DNA of 64,000 nt from Actinacidiphila yanglinensis (GTDB lineage: Bacteria; Actinomycetota; Actinomycetes; Streptomycetales; Streptomycetaceae): the NCBI RefSeq assembly GCF_900107965.1, contig NZ_FNVU01000028.1:1-64000 (forward strand), in the 5' to 3' direction. Under the pieces are notes generated by a model. It had not been told where the DNA came from, searched no databases, and saw only the letters and a program-made list of their open reading frames with translations. This document shows positions 15,690 through 24,006 of this stretch, piece by piece. Position 1 is the stretch's first letter. Every line of letters begins with the position of its first letter. Both the position numbers and the translations under genes were made by a program.

Positions 15690-17660
15690 ATGGTGAACCC
15701 GGCACCGACCGCCACCCCGGGCCCCCGCCCGGAGTCCTACGCGGCAGGTGTCCCGCTGGACACGCTCGGCGACCTGATCGGCGGGCCGCGGATCGACGAC
15801 CTGCTGCACCGGGCCGCCGCGGCGGCGCCCGACCGCGTCGCGGTCCGCGACGGCGCGAGCACCACCACATACCGGGAGTTGGAGGCACTGGCCGACCGGT
15901 ACGCCGCGGGGCTGGCGGAGTTGACCGGCGGCCCGGGGGGTGCGGTGGCGATCGCCACCGCGCTCGACCGGTGGTTCCCGCCGGCGTTCTTCGGCATCGC
16001 CCGCTGCGGCGGCGTACCGGCGCTGTTCAACCCGCTGCTGCGGGAGAACGGCCTCGCGCACGTGCTGAGCGCCTGTTCCGCGCGCGTGGCGGTGATCCCG
16101 CCCGGCCTGTACGAGCGGCTCGCCTCGATCCGGGGCCGGCTGCCCGAGCTGCGCCACGTGGTGCTGACCCACCGCGACCCGTCGGTGGCCGGCGTGCCGT
16201 CCGACGTGCCCACCCTCGACGAACTGGGCGAGCGCGCCGCGGGCGCCCCGCCGGCCGCGCCGGGGGACGGCGCGGCGGACCCGCCGGGGGACGTCCCGGA
16301 TCAGGTGGCCTGCATCCAGTTCACCAGCGGCACCACCGGCTCGGCCAAGACGGTCCTGCTCAGCCACCGCAACCTGCTGGTGAACGCGGCGCAGTCGGCG
16401 CGTGCGCACGGCCTGGACTCCTCGTCCGTGGTCTTCGACTACCTGCCGACGTTCCACCTGATGCACCTGACCATCACCGTCGCCGTGGGCGGCACGCTCG
16501 TGCTGTGCACCCAGCAGGACCCGGCGGACGCGATGGACACCGCCAACCGGCTGCGCGCCACGCACTTCTACAGCCTGCCGGTACGCCTGGCACGGCTGGC
16601 GGTGCACCCGCGGCTGCCGGAACTGGAGTGCCCGTCCCTGCGGGCGGTGCTCTCCGGCGGCTCGACGCTGCCGCCCGCCGCGGCCACCGCGCTGCACCAG
16701 CACTTCGGGGCGCCGGCGGTGCAGGGCTACGGACTGCAGGAGACCTCCCCCTCCACGCATTTCGACAGCCTGACCGCCCCCCGCTCCCGCTCGTCCGGCC
16801 CGCCGGTCGCGGGCACCGAGTGCCGGATCGTGCACGTGGACACCGGCGCGGTGCAGCCGGTGGGCGACAAGGGCGGGATCCAGGTCCGCGGGCCCCAGTT
16901 GATGAAGGGGTACCTCGGCCGGGACCTCGCGCTGGACACCGATGCCGATGGCTGGTTCTCCACCGGCGACATCGGGGTGATGGACGAGGACGGCTTCCTG
17001 TTCGTGGTCGACCGGGTCAAGGACGTCTTCAAGCGCGACAACTGGCTGGTCTCGCCCACGGAGATCGAGCGGGTCCTGCTGCGCCACCCGGCCGTCGCCG
17101 ACTGCGCCGTCGTGGACCACCCGCACGAGTTCAGCGGGGCCGTGGCCCGCGGGTTCGTCGTCCTCGCCGACCACGCTCCGGCCGGTGCCGAGGCCGTCGT
17201 CGCCGAGGTCAACGCAGAACTGCCCTACTACGAGCACATCGAGCTCGTCGAGGTGACCGACCGTATCCCGCGCTCGCCCACCGGCAAGATCCTCCGCCAG
17301 GAGCTCCGCGCGCGTCCGGTCGCCGCCGAACAGCCCACCCCCCGTCAGGAGATGAGGTCCGCCATGCACTACTTCGTCAACCGCTTCACGGTCACCGGCG
17401 ACGCCGAGGAGTTCGAGCGGCTGCTCGGCAAGATCACCGACTACATGGCGGGCCAGCCCGGCTTCCGCTCCTACAAGCTCTACCGCTCGGTGCAGGACCG
17501 CAACGTCTACGTCGAGACGGCGGAGTGGGACGACGCCGCCGCGCACCAGAAGGCCGTCAGCGGCGACGGGTTCCGCGGCCCGGTGATGGAGATCATGAAG
17601 CTCGCCAAGGCCGAGGCGGGGCCCTACACCCTCGTCACCGAGCACAACGGCCGTCCGTAA
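15690..17660 (+). CDS. Acyl-CoA ligase fused to an antibiotic-biosynthesis monooxygenase (ABM) domain
   Basis: A 656-residue protein. Residues 1-540 are an ANL adenylate-forming ligase: the P-loop region is QFTSGTTGSAKTVLLSH, the adenylate motif YGLQETSPS, then DGWFSTGDIG, and the Lys motif SPTGKILRQEL. Residues 559-656 form a complete ABM ferredoxin-like domain (MHYFVNRFTVTGDAEEFERLLGKITDYMAGQPGF). The join lies in RPVAAEQPTPRQEMRSA, with no stop or frameshift. The DNA at the join contains AGGAGATGAGG 10 bases before an in-frame ATG at 17364, so the ABM domain may also be made alone. The ligase resembles OxyH-type enzymes of tetracycline clusters; ABM domains oxidise anthrone-like rings. Confidence 0.88.
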   Translation: MVNPAPTATPGPRPESYAAGVPLDTLGDLIGGPRIDDLLHRAAAAAPDRVAVRDGASTTTYRELEALADRYAAGLAELTGGPGGAVAIATALDRWFPPAFFGIARCGGVPALFNPLLRENGLAHVLSACSARVAVIPPGLYERLASIRGRLPELRHVVLTHRDPSVAGVPSDVPTLDELGERAAGAPPAAPGDGAADPPGDVPDQVACIQFTSGTTGSAKTVLLSHRNLLVNAAQSARAHGLDSSSVVFDYLPTFHLMHLTITVAVGGTLVLCTQQDPADAMDTANRLRATHFYSLPVRLARLAVHPRLPELECPSLRAVLSGGSTLPPAAATALHQHFGAPAVQGYGLQETSPSTHFDSLTAPRSRSSGPPVAGTECRIVHVDTGAVQPVGDKGGIQVRGPQLMKGYLGRDLALDTDADGWFSTGDIGVMDEDGFLFVVDRVKDVFKRDNWLVSPTEIERVLLRHPAVADCAVVDHPHEFSGAVARGFVVLADHAPAGAEAVVAEVNAELPYYEHIELVEVTDRIPRSPTGKILRQELRARPVAAEQPTPRQEMRSAMHYFVNRFTVTGDAEEFERLLGKITDYMAGQPGFRSYKLYRSVQDRNVYVETAEWDDAAAHQKAVSGDGFRGPVMEIMKLAKAEAGPYTLVTEHNGRP

Positions 17661-17670
17661 CCGCCCCGCG

Positions 17671-17702
17671 GGTCCGCCCGCGCCCTGCCGCGCGGGCGGA
17701 CC
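17671..17702. terminator. GC-rich hairpin after the ligase-ABM gene
   Basis: A 12-base perfect inverted repeat (17671-17682 with 17691-17702) and 8-base loop. There is no T-run. It may attenuate rather than end the transcript, because the methyltransferase follows at once in the same direction. Confidence 0.55.
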
Positions 17703-17741
17703 GCGTCCGCGTCGACCTTCCACGATGGGATGGGACAAGCG

Positions 17742-18785
17742 ATGACCGAGGCACAACAGGCGACCACGACCGTACCCGGACCGGTGCTGCGGCTGCGGGA
17801 GTTCGCCCACAGCGCCGCCTGCGCGGCGTCCGTCCGCGCGGCCGCCCTGCTCGGGCTGCCGGAGGCCCTGGGCGACGAGCCCGCCTCGCCGGCCGACCTG
17901 GCCGCGGCCGTGGGCGCCGACCCGGACGCCACGGCCCGGCTGCTGCGCTCGCTGGCGGTCCACGGTGTCTTCACCGAGGACGCCGACGGCAACTACGCGC
18001 ACACCCCGGAGTCCCGGCTGCTGCGCGAGGACGCCCCGCACAGCATCAAGTACAACGTCCTGTGGGCCACCGAGCCGTGGACCTGGGAGCTGCTGCAGCA
18101 CCTGGACGAGGGGGTCCGCACCGGCAAGGCCGTCTTCCCCTCGCTGCACGGCGGTGAGGAGTTCTTCAGCCACCTGCACTCGCACACCCCGCGCTCGGCC
18201 GAGGTGTTCGACAAGGCGATGACGCAGTCCAGCCACCTGTCGGCGCGGGCCATCGCGGAGCGCCTGGACCTGAGCGGGGCCGGCACCGTCGCCGACATCG
18301 CCGGCGGCCAGGGGCTGGTGCTCGCGACCCTGCTGGAGAAGCACGCCGGCCTGCACGGCACCCTGCTCGACCTGCCGAACGTGGTGGCCAACCCGGACCC
18401 GCGGCTCGCGGCCGGCGGCGCGTTCGCCTCCCGCACCCGGCTGCTGCCGGGCGACTGCCTCCAGGGGATACCCGTCGAGGCCGACGTCTACATCTTCAAG
18501 AACATCCTGGAGTGGGACGACGAGAGCACCGTGACCGCCCTGCGCAACGCGGTGGCCGCCGGCCGTCCCGGCGCCCGGGTGATCGTGATCGAGAACCTGG
18601 TCGACGGCAGCCCCGAGATGAAGTTCACCACCGCGATGGACCTGCTCCTGCTGCTGAACGTCGGCGGCAAGAAGCACACCCGCAAGGGACTGGCCGCCCT
18701 CATGGAGAAGGCCGGCCTGCGGGTGGACCGGATCAGCGCGGTCAACTCCTACCTGCACATGTTCGAAGCGGTCATCCCCGGCTGA
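17742..18785 (+). CDS. SAM-dependent methyltransferase
   Basis: A 347-residue family member of the acetylserotonin/TcmO type. It has a winged-helix domain (ASVRAAALLGLPEALGDEPASPADLAAAVG), the SAM loop VADIAGGQGLVLATLLE, the acidic LLDLPNVV, and the IFKNILEWDDE segment where O-methyltransferases usually carry His-Asp. The expected catalytic His is replaced by Asn/Glu-type residues, so C-methylation or a non-catalytic role should be considered. The start ATG 17742 is preferred (GGGAC upstream); an in-frame ATG at 17730 has no better site. It is the third methyltransferase of the cluster. Confidence 0.87.
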   Translation: MTEAQQATTTVPGPVLRLREFAHSAACAASVRAAALLGLPEALGDEPASPADLAAAVGADPDATARLLRSLAVHGVFTEDADGNYAHTPESRLLREDAPHSIKYNVLWATEPWTWELLQHLDEGVRTGKAVFPSLHGGEEFFSHLHSHTPRSAEVFDKAMTQSSHLSARAIAERLDLSGAGTVADIAGGQGLVLATLLEKHAGLHGTLLDLPNVVANPDPRLAAGGAFASRTRLLPGDCLQGIPVEADVYIFKNILEWDDESTVTALRNAVAAGRPGARVIVIENLVDGSPEMKFTTAMDLLLLLNVGGKKHTRKGLAALMEKAGLRVDRISAVNSYLHMFEAVIPG

Positions 18786-18940
18786 GCAGCCGGGCCGGCG
18801 CCGGGAGACGCCGGCCGGTCACGGGGTGACGACGTCCCCGGACCGGCCGGTCACCCCGCCGCGGGCCGCACCGATCCGCCGCCCCGGCCACCCGGCCACG
18901 GGCGGTCCGGCCCCCGACCACCCGACCCGGTACCCGACGC

Positions 18941-18981
18941 ACCTCACCGCCGACGCGAGTCCCGCGTGCGGGCGGTGAGGT
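18941..18981. terminator. Stem-loop between methyltransferase and acyltransferase genes
   Basis: An 11-base perfect inverted repeat (18941-18951 with 18971-18981) encloses a nested 5-base stem (18953-18957 with 18963-18967). It could be a terminator for the methyltransferase or a leader structure of the acyltransferase gene that starts 67 bases later. Confidence 0.5.
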
Positions 18982-19048
18982 ACGCGCGTGTCCGGGCCCG
19001 TCCGCCTCGGGCGGCGCGTTCCCGGGGCTCACCCTCCATGGAGGACCC

Positions 19049-20074
19049 ATGTCCACAGCCCGTACCGCCGGCCTCCCGGCGCCGTCCCGCCCACCAGGCG
19101 AGGGGTTGCCGATCGCCCTGCTGCTGCCGGGCCAGGGCGCCCAGCAGCCGGGCATGGCGACCGGCCTGTACCAGCGGGAGCCCGTCTTCACCGCGTCGAT
19201 GGACGCGTTCTTCGAGCTGATGGGGCGGGAGGGCACCGAGCTGCGGCAGGACTGGCTGGCCGAGCACCCCCGGGTCCCGCTCGACGACGCCTCGCGGGCG
19301 CAGCCATTGCTCTTCGCCGTCGGGTACGCGCTGGGCCGCTCGCTGCTGGAACGCGGCGTGCGGCCGGCCGTGATGCTCGGCCACAGCGTCGGCGAACTCG
19401 CCGCCGCGGCGCTGGCGGGCGTCTTCGACCTCGCCGCCGCGGCCCGGCTGATGTCGGCCAGGTCGGCGGCCATGGCGGCGACCGCGCCCGGCGGCATGCT
19501 CGCGGTCGCGGCCCGCCCCGAGGACCTCGCGCACCTGGTCGCCGGCCGGTCCGGCGGCGGCCGGCAGACGATCGCGGTCGGCGCGGTCAACGCGCCGGCC
19601 CAGACGGTGCTCAGCGGTCTGGAGCCCCACCTGTCCGAGGTGGCCGCCGAACTCGCCGGCGCCGGGGTGACCGCGCGCCGGGTGCCGGCCCTCCAGGCCT
19701 TCCACACCCCGGCCATCGCCGGGGCCGCCGACGCCTTCCGGCGCGCCTTCGACACGGTGCCGCTGCACGCGCCGTCCATCCCGGTCCGCTCCACCCGCAC
19801 CGGGCGGCTGGTGACGCCCGCTCAGGCGGTCGACGGCGCCTTCTGGGCCGAGCAGCTCGCCGAGCCGGTGCTGTTCTGGCCGGCGCTCGACAGTCTGCTG
19901 CGGCAGGGCGACTTTCTGCTCATGGAAGCGGGTCCGGGGCAGAGCCTTTCCATGCTCGCACGAAGGCATCCTCATATCCGTGCCCGGCGCAGCCGCGTGC
20001 TGCCGCTGCTGCCGGCCCGGGCCGGGGACGATCTTGGTACGTTCCTGGCCGCGGTGTCGCACGTCCATCCGTGA
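19049..20074 (+). CDS. Malonyl-CoA:ACP acyltransferase-like protein (OxyP/ZhuC type)
   Basis: A 341-residue acyltransferase-fold protein. It has LLLPGQGAQQPGM, the nucleophile elbow GHSVGELAAAAL with Ser113, the histidine region AFHTPAIAGAADAF, and GPGQSLSMLARRH near the end. MAT homologues inside type II clusters with a non-acetate starter (ZhuC, OxyP) act as editing thioesterases that remove acetyl primers from ACP. Such a gene beside an asparagine-synthase-like amidotransferase supports a malonamate starter. The substrate Arg of true malonyl transferases was not aligned, so a plain MAT role is possible. The start follows GGAGG at the ideal distance. Confidence 0.88.
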   Translation: MSTARTAGLPAPSRPPGEGLPIALLLPGQGAQQPGMATGLYQREPVFTASMDAFFELMGREGTELRQDWLAEHPRVPLDDASRAQPLLFAVGYALGRSLLERGVRPAVMLGHSVGELAAAALAGVFDLAAAARLMSARSAAMAATAPGGMLAVAARPEDLAHLVAGRSGGGRQTIAVGAVNAPAQTVLSGLEPHLSEVAAELAGAGVTARRVPALQAFHTPAIAGAADAFRRAFDTVPLHAPSIPVRSTRTGRLVTPAQAVDGAFWAEQLAEPVLFWPALDSLLRQGDFLLMEAGPGQSLSMLARRHPHIRARRSRVLPLLPARAGDDLGTFLAAVSHVHP

Positions 20075-20330
20075 GCCGCCCGCAGGGGCCGCGGTTTGCC
20101 CGCCGATCGCCGGTACGAATTTTACCGGTAGGCACCATTCTCTTGAATCCACCGGGATCCTTCGACCCGAAATGTCCACCGGGGGCCCACAGGTGACCGA
20201 GATGTGCAGAGATACGGAAGACGGGCAACTGGTTGATGCTGCATAGTGGAGCGTCGGGTAGTGTGGGACTCTGTTTTGCATCATCCGAGCGCGCCTGCAC
20301 CGCGATTAGCGTCTACAGAATTGTCGTCAG

Positions 20331-20392
20331 TCGAGTAAATGTCCCAGGGACGCTACTCGAAGCTTTACAGGTGAACCGGAACGCTCTAGCGT
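20331..20392 (+). promoter_or_regulatory. Promoter and dyad of the LuxR-type regulator gene
   Basis: TTTACA (20364-20369), 17 bases, then TAGCGT (20387-20392) is a good SigA-like promoter. Just upstream lies the dyad TCGAGTA (20331-20337) / TACTCGA (20354-20360), with a second dyad GTCCC-A-GGGAC (20341-20351) nested inside it. The nested palindrome ends 4 bases before the -35, a typical activator position. The region 20075-20330 holds nothing else I can name and is less GC-rich than its surroundings. Confidence 0.6.
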
Positions 20393-20420
20393 GACCTCAT
20401 TACGCTTCGGGGGATGATGC

Positions 20421-21074
20421 ATGTCATCAGGGCAGACAAGGATACTTCTCGTGGACCACGAGACACTGCTCCGCGAGTCTCTCTGCGCCAGATTAGACGC
20501 AGAACGGGACATCACCGTGGTCGGCTGCGTCGGCAGCAGTGACAAGGCCATCGAGATCATCAACCAGAGCAACCCGCAGGTCGTCATCCTGGACGCCGAC
20601 CGTCCCGAGGGAGTGATGGAGAGCTTCCTGCGCCTGCGGGAGGCCGCCGCCGACGCCCGCTTCCTGGTCCTGAGTTCCCATGAGCATCCTGCGCTCCTGC
20701 AAAAACTCCTGACCCTCGGAATCAACGGCTATCTGATGAAGAGCGTGACCGTCATGGAACTCATCACCGCAATTCGCGCGGTGGTGGAGCGTGACGGACG
20801 TGTGGTGCTCTCGGTGGCCAGAACGAGCATCGAGATGCTGGGACATCCGGCCGACGGCGCGGGTCTTTCCCGGCGCGAGCGTGAGATCATGCAGCGAATC
20901 GCCGAAGGTCTGAGCAACGGGCAGATAGCGCGCCGGCTATCCATCTCCGAGGGCACGGTGAAGCGCCACGTTCACCGCATCTTCGTGAAACTCGGAGCAG
21001 TTTCCCGTATCGACGCGGTCAACAAGTACTCGGTCGCGTCGGCGCGTCTGAACGTGCAGGAGCCCGCTTCGTGA
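20421..21074 (+). CDS. Orphan NarL/LuxR-type response regulator with a TTA codon
   Basis: A 217-residue regulator. The receiver domain (residues 6-125) begins RILLVDHETLLRESL; the usual Asp-Asp pair is Asp12-His13, and the phospho-acceptor equivalent is Asp58 in VVILDADRPEG. The LuxR helix-turn-helix is at about 145-205 (LSRREREIMQRIAEGLSNGQIARRL, SEGTVKRHVHRIF). No histidine kinase gene is nearby. Codon 25 (20493-20495) is TTA, the rare leucine codon read only by bldA tRNA, so translation should be growth-phase dependent. Codon usage at the 5' end is also less GC-rich than in neighbours. It probably controls the cluster or its exporter. Confidence 0.92.
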   Translation: MSSGQTRILLVDHETLLRESLCARLDAERDITVVGCVGSSDKAIEIINQSNPQVVILDADRPEGVMESFLRLREAAADARFLVLSSHEHPALLQKLLTLGINGYLMKSVTVMELITAIRAVVERDGRVVLSVARTSIEMLGHPADGAGLSRREREIMQRIAEGLSNGQIARRLSISEGTVKRHVHRIFVKLGAVSRIDAVNKYSVASARLNVQEPAS

Positions 21075-21107
21075 GAAACGCCGGGCGACCGGCATCCCGC
21101 CCGGCAG

Positions 21108-21149
21108 CCGGTTCGGACCCCCCGCCTGGAAGCGGGGGGTCCGAACCGG
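21108..21149. terminator. Strong bidirectional terminator
   Basis: An 18-base perfect inverted repeat (21108-21125 with 21132-21149) with a 6-base loop CTGGAA. It lies between the convergent regulator and ABC permease genes. Confidence 0.9.
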
Positions 21150-21170
21150 TCTGTCGGGTGGCTCAGGTGC

Positions 21171-22022
21171 TCACTTGCTGGTGCGGGTGCGGTAGAGCCG
21201 TACGGCCAGCGGGGCGAAGATCACGATCATGCCGACCGAGTAGCAGATGGTCGCCACCACCGGGTGCTGGAGCGGCCAGGCGTCCACCGTGTGGGCCGGG
21301 TTCGGGTTGCCGAACAACTGCCGCAGCGCCGCGGCCAGCGCGCTGAGCGGGTTCCAGTTCGCCACGTTCCGGAGCCAGGCGGGCATCCCGCTGGTGGGCA
21401 CGAAGGCACTGGAGACGAAGGTCAGACCGAGCATCATCAGCACGCCGAACTGCTGCACGCCCTCCGCGCTGCGGAAGACCATGCCGAGGCAGGACATCGC
21501 CCAGTTGAGTGCGTAGGCGAAGAGCAGGATCAGGCCGAAGGCGGCGGCCGCGTGCCCGAAGTCGGTGTGCACCCGCCAGCCGATGGCCAGGCCGGTGGCG
21601 GCGAGCACCACCACCGCGATGATGGTGGTCAGCAGGTCCGCGATGCTCTGGCCGGCCAGCACGCCGGCCCGCGACATCGGCAGCGACCTGAACCGGTCGA
21701 TGATGCCGTTGGCCATGTCGGTGTTGACCGCGGCCGCGGTGCCGGTCGAGGCGGAGGCCATCGTCATCGCGAACATGCCGGGCACGAGGTAGTCGTGGTA
21801 ACTCACGCCGTTGGGAAGGGCGATGGCGCCGCCCACCACGTAGGCGAAGAGCAGCGTGAACACCACGGGGGTGAGCGTGACGTCGATCAGCGACTCGGGT
21901 TCGCTGAGTGTCCGCACCAGGTTGCGGCGGGTGAGGACGACGGTGTCGCTGACCATCTGGCTGATCCGGTGCAGCGACCCGGGGGCGTTGTCGAGGCCGG
22001 GAGCGGCCGCGTACGTGGTCAT
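21171..22022 (-). CDS. ABC-2 type drug exporter permease (DrrB-like)
   Basis: A 283-residue membrane protein with six predicted hydrophobic segments. It opens VVLTRRNLVRTLSEPESLIDVTLTPVVFTLLFAYVVGG, the standard DrrB pattern. The later segment NGIIDRFRSLPMSRAGVLAGQ is the conserved cytoplasmic coupling region of the family, followed by AWLRNVANWNPLSALAAALRQLFG. It follows the ATPase gene after 34 bases, forming a two-gene export operon. Partnership with the ATPase and repression by the divergent TetR protein point to self-resistance for the cluster product. Confidence 0.93.
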   Translation of the reverse strand: MTTYAAAPGLDNAPGSLHRISQMVSDTVVLTRRNLVRTLSEPESLIDVTLTPVVFTLLFAYVVGGAIALPNGVSYHDYLVPGMFAMTMASASTGTAAAVNTDMANGIIDRFRSLPMSRAGVLAGQSIADLLTTIIAVVVLAATGLAIGWRVHTDFGHAAAAFGLILLFAYALNWAMSCLGMVFRSAEGVQQFGVLMMLGLTFVSSAFVPTSGMPAWLRNVANWNPLSALAAALRQLFGNPNPAHTVDAWPLQHPVVATICYSVGMIVIFAPLAVRLYRTRTSK

Positions 22023-22056
22023 CTCGTGTCTCCCAAGCTGAGGTGGGGTGCGAGGG

Positions 22057-23061
22057 TCAGTGCGCGAGTGCGGCGTCGTCGGCGTTCTTCTCGGCGTCGT
22101 CGGAGCCGGTCTTCTGGCCGGTGAGCGCGAGGAAGACGTCGTCGAGCGACGGGCGTCGGATCGAGCAGTCGTCCAGGGCGATGCCGACCTCGGTCATCGC
22201 CTGCACGACCTCCGTCGCCAGCCGCGGGCGCGGGGCCACGGAGACCTCCACGTGACGCGTCTCGGAGTCGATGGTGGCGGTGCCGGCGCCGAAGCCGCCC
22301 AGCACCATGGCCGCGGTGGCCAGGTCGCTGCCGGGCGAGACGACGACCTCCAACTGGGCGCCGCCGAGCACGGACTTCAGCTCGCGCGGGGTGCCGTCGG
22401 CGATCGCCCGGCCGCGGTCGATGACCACGATCCGGTCGGCCAGCTGGTCGGCCTCCTCCAGGTACTGCGTGGTGAGGAAGAGCGTGGTGCCCGAGGCGAC
22501 CAGGTCGCGGATCACCTCGTACATCACGTTGCGGCTGCGGGGGTCGAGGCCGGTCGTCGGCTCGTCGAGGAAGAGGATGCGGGGGCGGGCGACGAGGCTG
22601 GCGGCGAGGTCGAGCCGGCGGCGCATACCGCCGGAGTAGCCCTTCACCGGGCGGTCGGCCGCGTCGACGAGGTCGAACTCGTCGAGCAGTTCGGCTGCCC
22701 GCGCCTTGGCCTCGCGGCGGCCGAGGCCGGCCAGCCGGCCGATCATCACGAGGTTGTCCCGGCCGGGCTGGAACTCGTCCAGCGCCGCGTACTGGCCGGT
22801 CAGGCCGATCGCCCTGCGCACGGCGGCCGGATCCTTCTCCACGTCGTGCCCGTCGACCAGCACGCGTCCGCCGTCGGGGCGCAGCAGCGTGGCGAGCACG
22901 CGGACGGTGGTGGTCTTGCCCGCGCCGTTGGGGCCCAGGACGCCGACGACCGAGCCGGCCGGGACCTGGAACTCCACGCCCTTGAGCGCCTCGTAGTCGC
23001 CGAAGCGCTTGACGAGGCCCTCGACACTGATGGCGATGTCACTTCCGGCATTGACGGTCAT
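22057..23061 (-). CDS. ABC drug exporter ATPase (DrrA-like)
   Basis: A 334-residue ATPase. Walker A is GPNGAGKTT, the Q-loop region is GLTGQYAALDE, the signature motif is YSGGMRRRLDLA, Walker B is ILFLDEPTTGLD, and the H-loop lies in LFLTTQYLEEADQLADR. The C-terminal 90 residues are the DrrA-specific regulatory domain ending in LDDVFLALTG. The ATG at 23061 is chosen because it opens the family-like sequence; upstream codons look non-coding. It energises the permease at 21171. The operon is divergent from tetR with the operator between. Confidence 0.95.
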   Translation of the reverse strand: MTVNAGSDIAISVEGLVKRFGDYEALKGVEFQVPAGSVVGVLGPNGAGKTTTVRVLATLLRPDGGRVLVDGHDVEKDPAAVRRAIGLTGQYAALDEFQPGRDNLVMIGRLAGLGRREAKARAAELLDEFDLVDAADRPVKGYSGGMRRRLDLAASLVARPRILFLDEPTTGLDPRSRNVMYEVIRDLVASGTTLFLTTQYLEEADQLADRIVVIDRGRAIADGTPRELKSVLGGAQLEVVVSPGSDLATAAMVLGGFGAGTATIDSETRHVEVSVAPRPRLATEVVQAMTEVGIALDDCSIRRPSLDDVFLALTGQKTGSDDAEKNADDAALAH

Positions 23062-23141
23062 GGGTTCTCCTTCTCGGGTCAGAGCGGCGAACGACTGCAC
23101 CGGTGGTTGGACTCCGCAGGACCATCCCTGTATCCGGGATT

Positions 23142-23159
23142 GCTACCGTTGTCGGTAGC
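23142..23159. promoter_or_regulatory. Candidate TetR operator of the exporter operon
   Basis: A perfect 7-base dyad GCTACCG-TTGT-CGGTAGC in the 189-base gap between the divergent exporter and TetR genes. Size, symmetry and position fit a TetR-family operator controlling both directions. Confidence 0.72.
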
Positions 23160-23250
23160 TGGACCTCCCGGCAAGTCTGGCCTAGACACGTCGGCTAGCT
23201 TCCGTTTACCGGACTGTAGAGGATTTACTTGCCGATCGTCAAGGAGAGGG

Positions 23251-23871
23251 ATGCGCGGAATGGTCAATCAAACGGCACGAGGCCAGGTCAAGAGGGGTGA
23301 GTCGGGTGCGGACTCGGGCCGTACCCGGGATCGTCTGCTGGCGGTGGCGACGGAACTCTTCATCACCCAGGGGTACGGAGGTACCTCGCTGCGTGAGATC
23401 GCCGAGCGGCTGGGCATCAGCAAGGCGGCGATCTACTACCACTTCCGGAGCAAGGAGGACATCGCCCGGGTGGTCGTGGAGCAGATCATGGAGGTCAACG
23501 GCGGTATCGCCGACCGGCTGACCGTCGCGGGCAAGGACTCCGCGGCGTGGCAGCGCGCGTTCGAGCAGATCATCGAGATCGCGCTCGCCAACCGCCCGCT
23601 GTTCCTGGTCTGGGACCGCAACGACGACGCGTTCCACAAGCTGTTCGCCGACGACCCGGTGCTCGGGCCGCAGATCGAGGCGCAGGGCGAGCCGCTGGCG
23701 AACCTGTTCGCCGACCCCACCCTGCCGCCGGAGGACCGCATCCGGCTCGGCTGCGCGTTCGGCGCGATGATGGGCCCTCTCGTGATGTTCACGACGTTCT
23801 ACGAGGACCTCAGCACCGACGTCCTGCGCGACCAGATCCGTACGACGGTCTCCGCCCTGCTGGCGCAGTGA
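23251..23871 (+). CDS. TetR-family repressor of the ABC exporter
   Basis: A 206-residue regulator. The helix-turn-helix (residues about 25-70) reads RDRLLAVATELFITQGYGGTSLREIAERLGISKAAIYYHFRSKEDI, an excellent TetR_N match. The C-terminal ligand domain is family-typical and not assigned. The start could be ATG 23251 (AAGGAG 4 bases upstream) or ATG 23260 (AGGG 9 bases upstream). It is divergent from the DrrAB-like operon and probably senses the polyketide or an intermediate, releasing the operator at 23142. Confidence 0.93.
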   Translation: MRGMVNQTARGQVKRGESGADSGRTRDRLLAVATELFITQGYGGTSLREIAERLGISKAAIYYHFRSKEDIARVVVEQIMEVNGGIADRLTVAGKDSAAWQRAFEQIIEIALANRPLFLVWDRNDDAFHKLFADDPVLGPQIEAQGEPLANLFADPTLPPEDRIRLGCAFGAMMGPLVMFTTFYEDLSTDVLRDQIRTTVSALLAQ

Positions 23872-23935
23872 GACCGTCTGCGGCCGCACTCGCCCACGGG
23901 TGGGCCCCGGCGGCGAGTCGCCGGACCGGGGCCGG

Positions 23936-23998
23936 CGGGTGCGGCAGCGGACCCTACGGGTGCGGCGGGGGACCGTACGGGTGCGGCGGGGGATCCGG
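23936..23998. repeat. Three imperfect 21-bp tandem repeats
   Basis: Units start at about 23937, 23958 and 23979, each of the form GGGTGCGGC followed by a G-rich stretch and GACCSTAC or GATCC. They fill most of the gap between the TetR gene and the antiporter gene. They could be a slipped-strand duplication; no gene covers them. Confidence 0.6.
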
Positions 23999-24006
23999 CC
24001 GCACCG

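Noticed and set aside
15690-17660. Frameshift or pseudogene at the ligase-ABM junction
   Set aside because: The frame is continuous and both domains are complete with normal codon bias; treated as a fusion.
23936-23998. Tandem 21-bp units considered as a CRISPR array
   Set aside because: Units abut with no spacers, only three imperfect copies, no cas genes.
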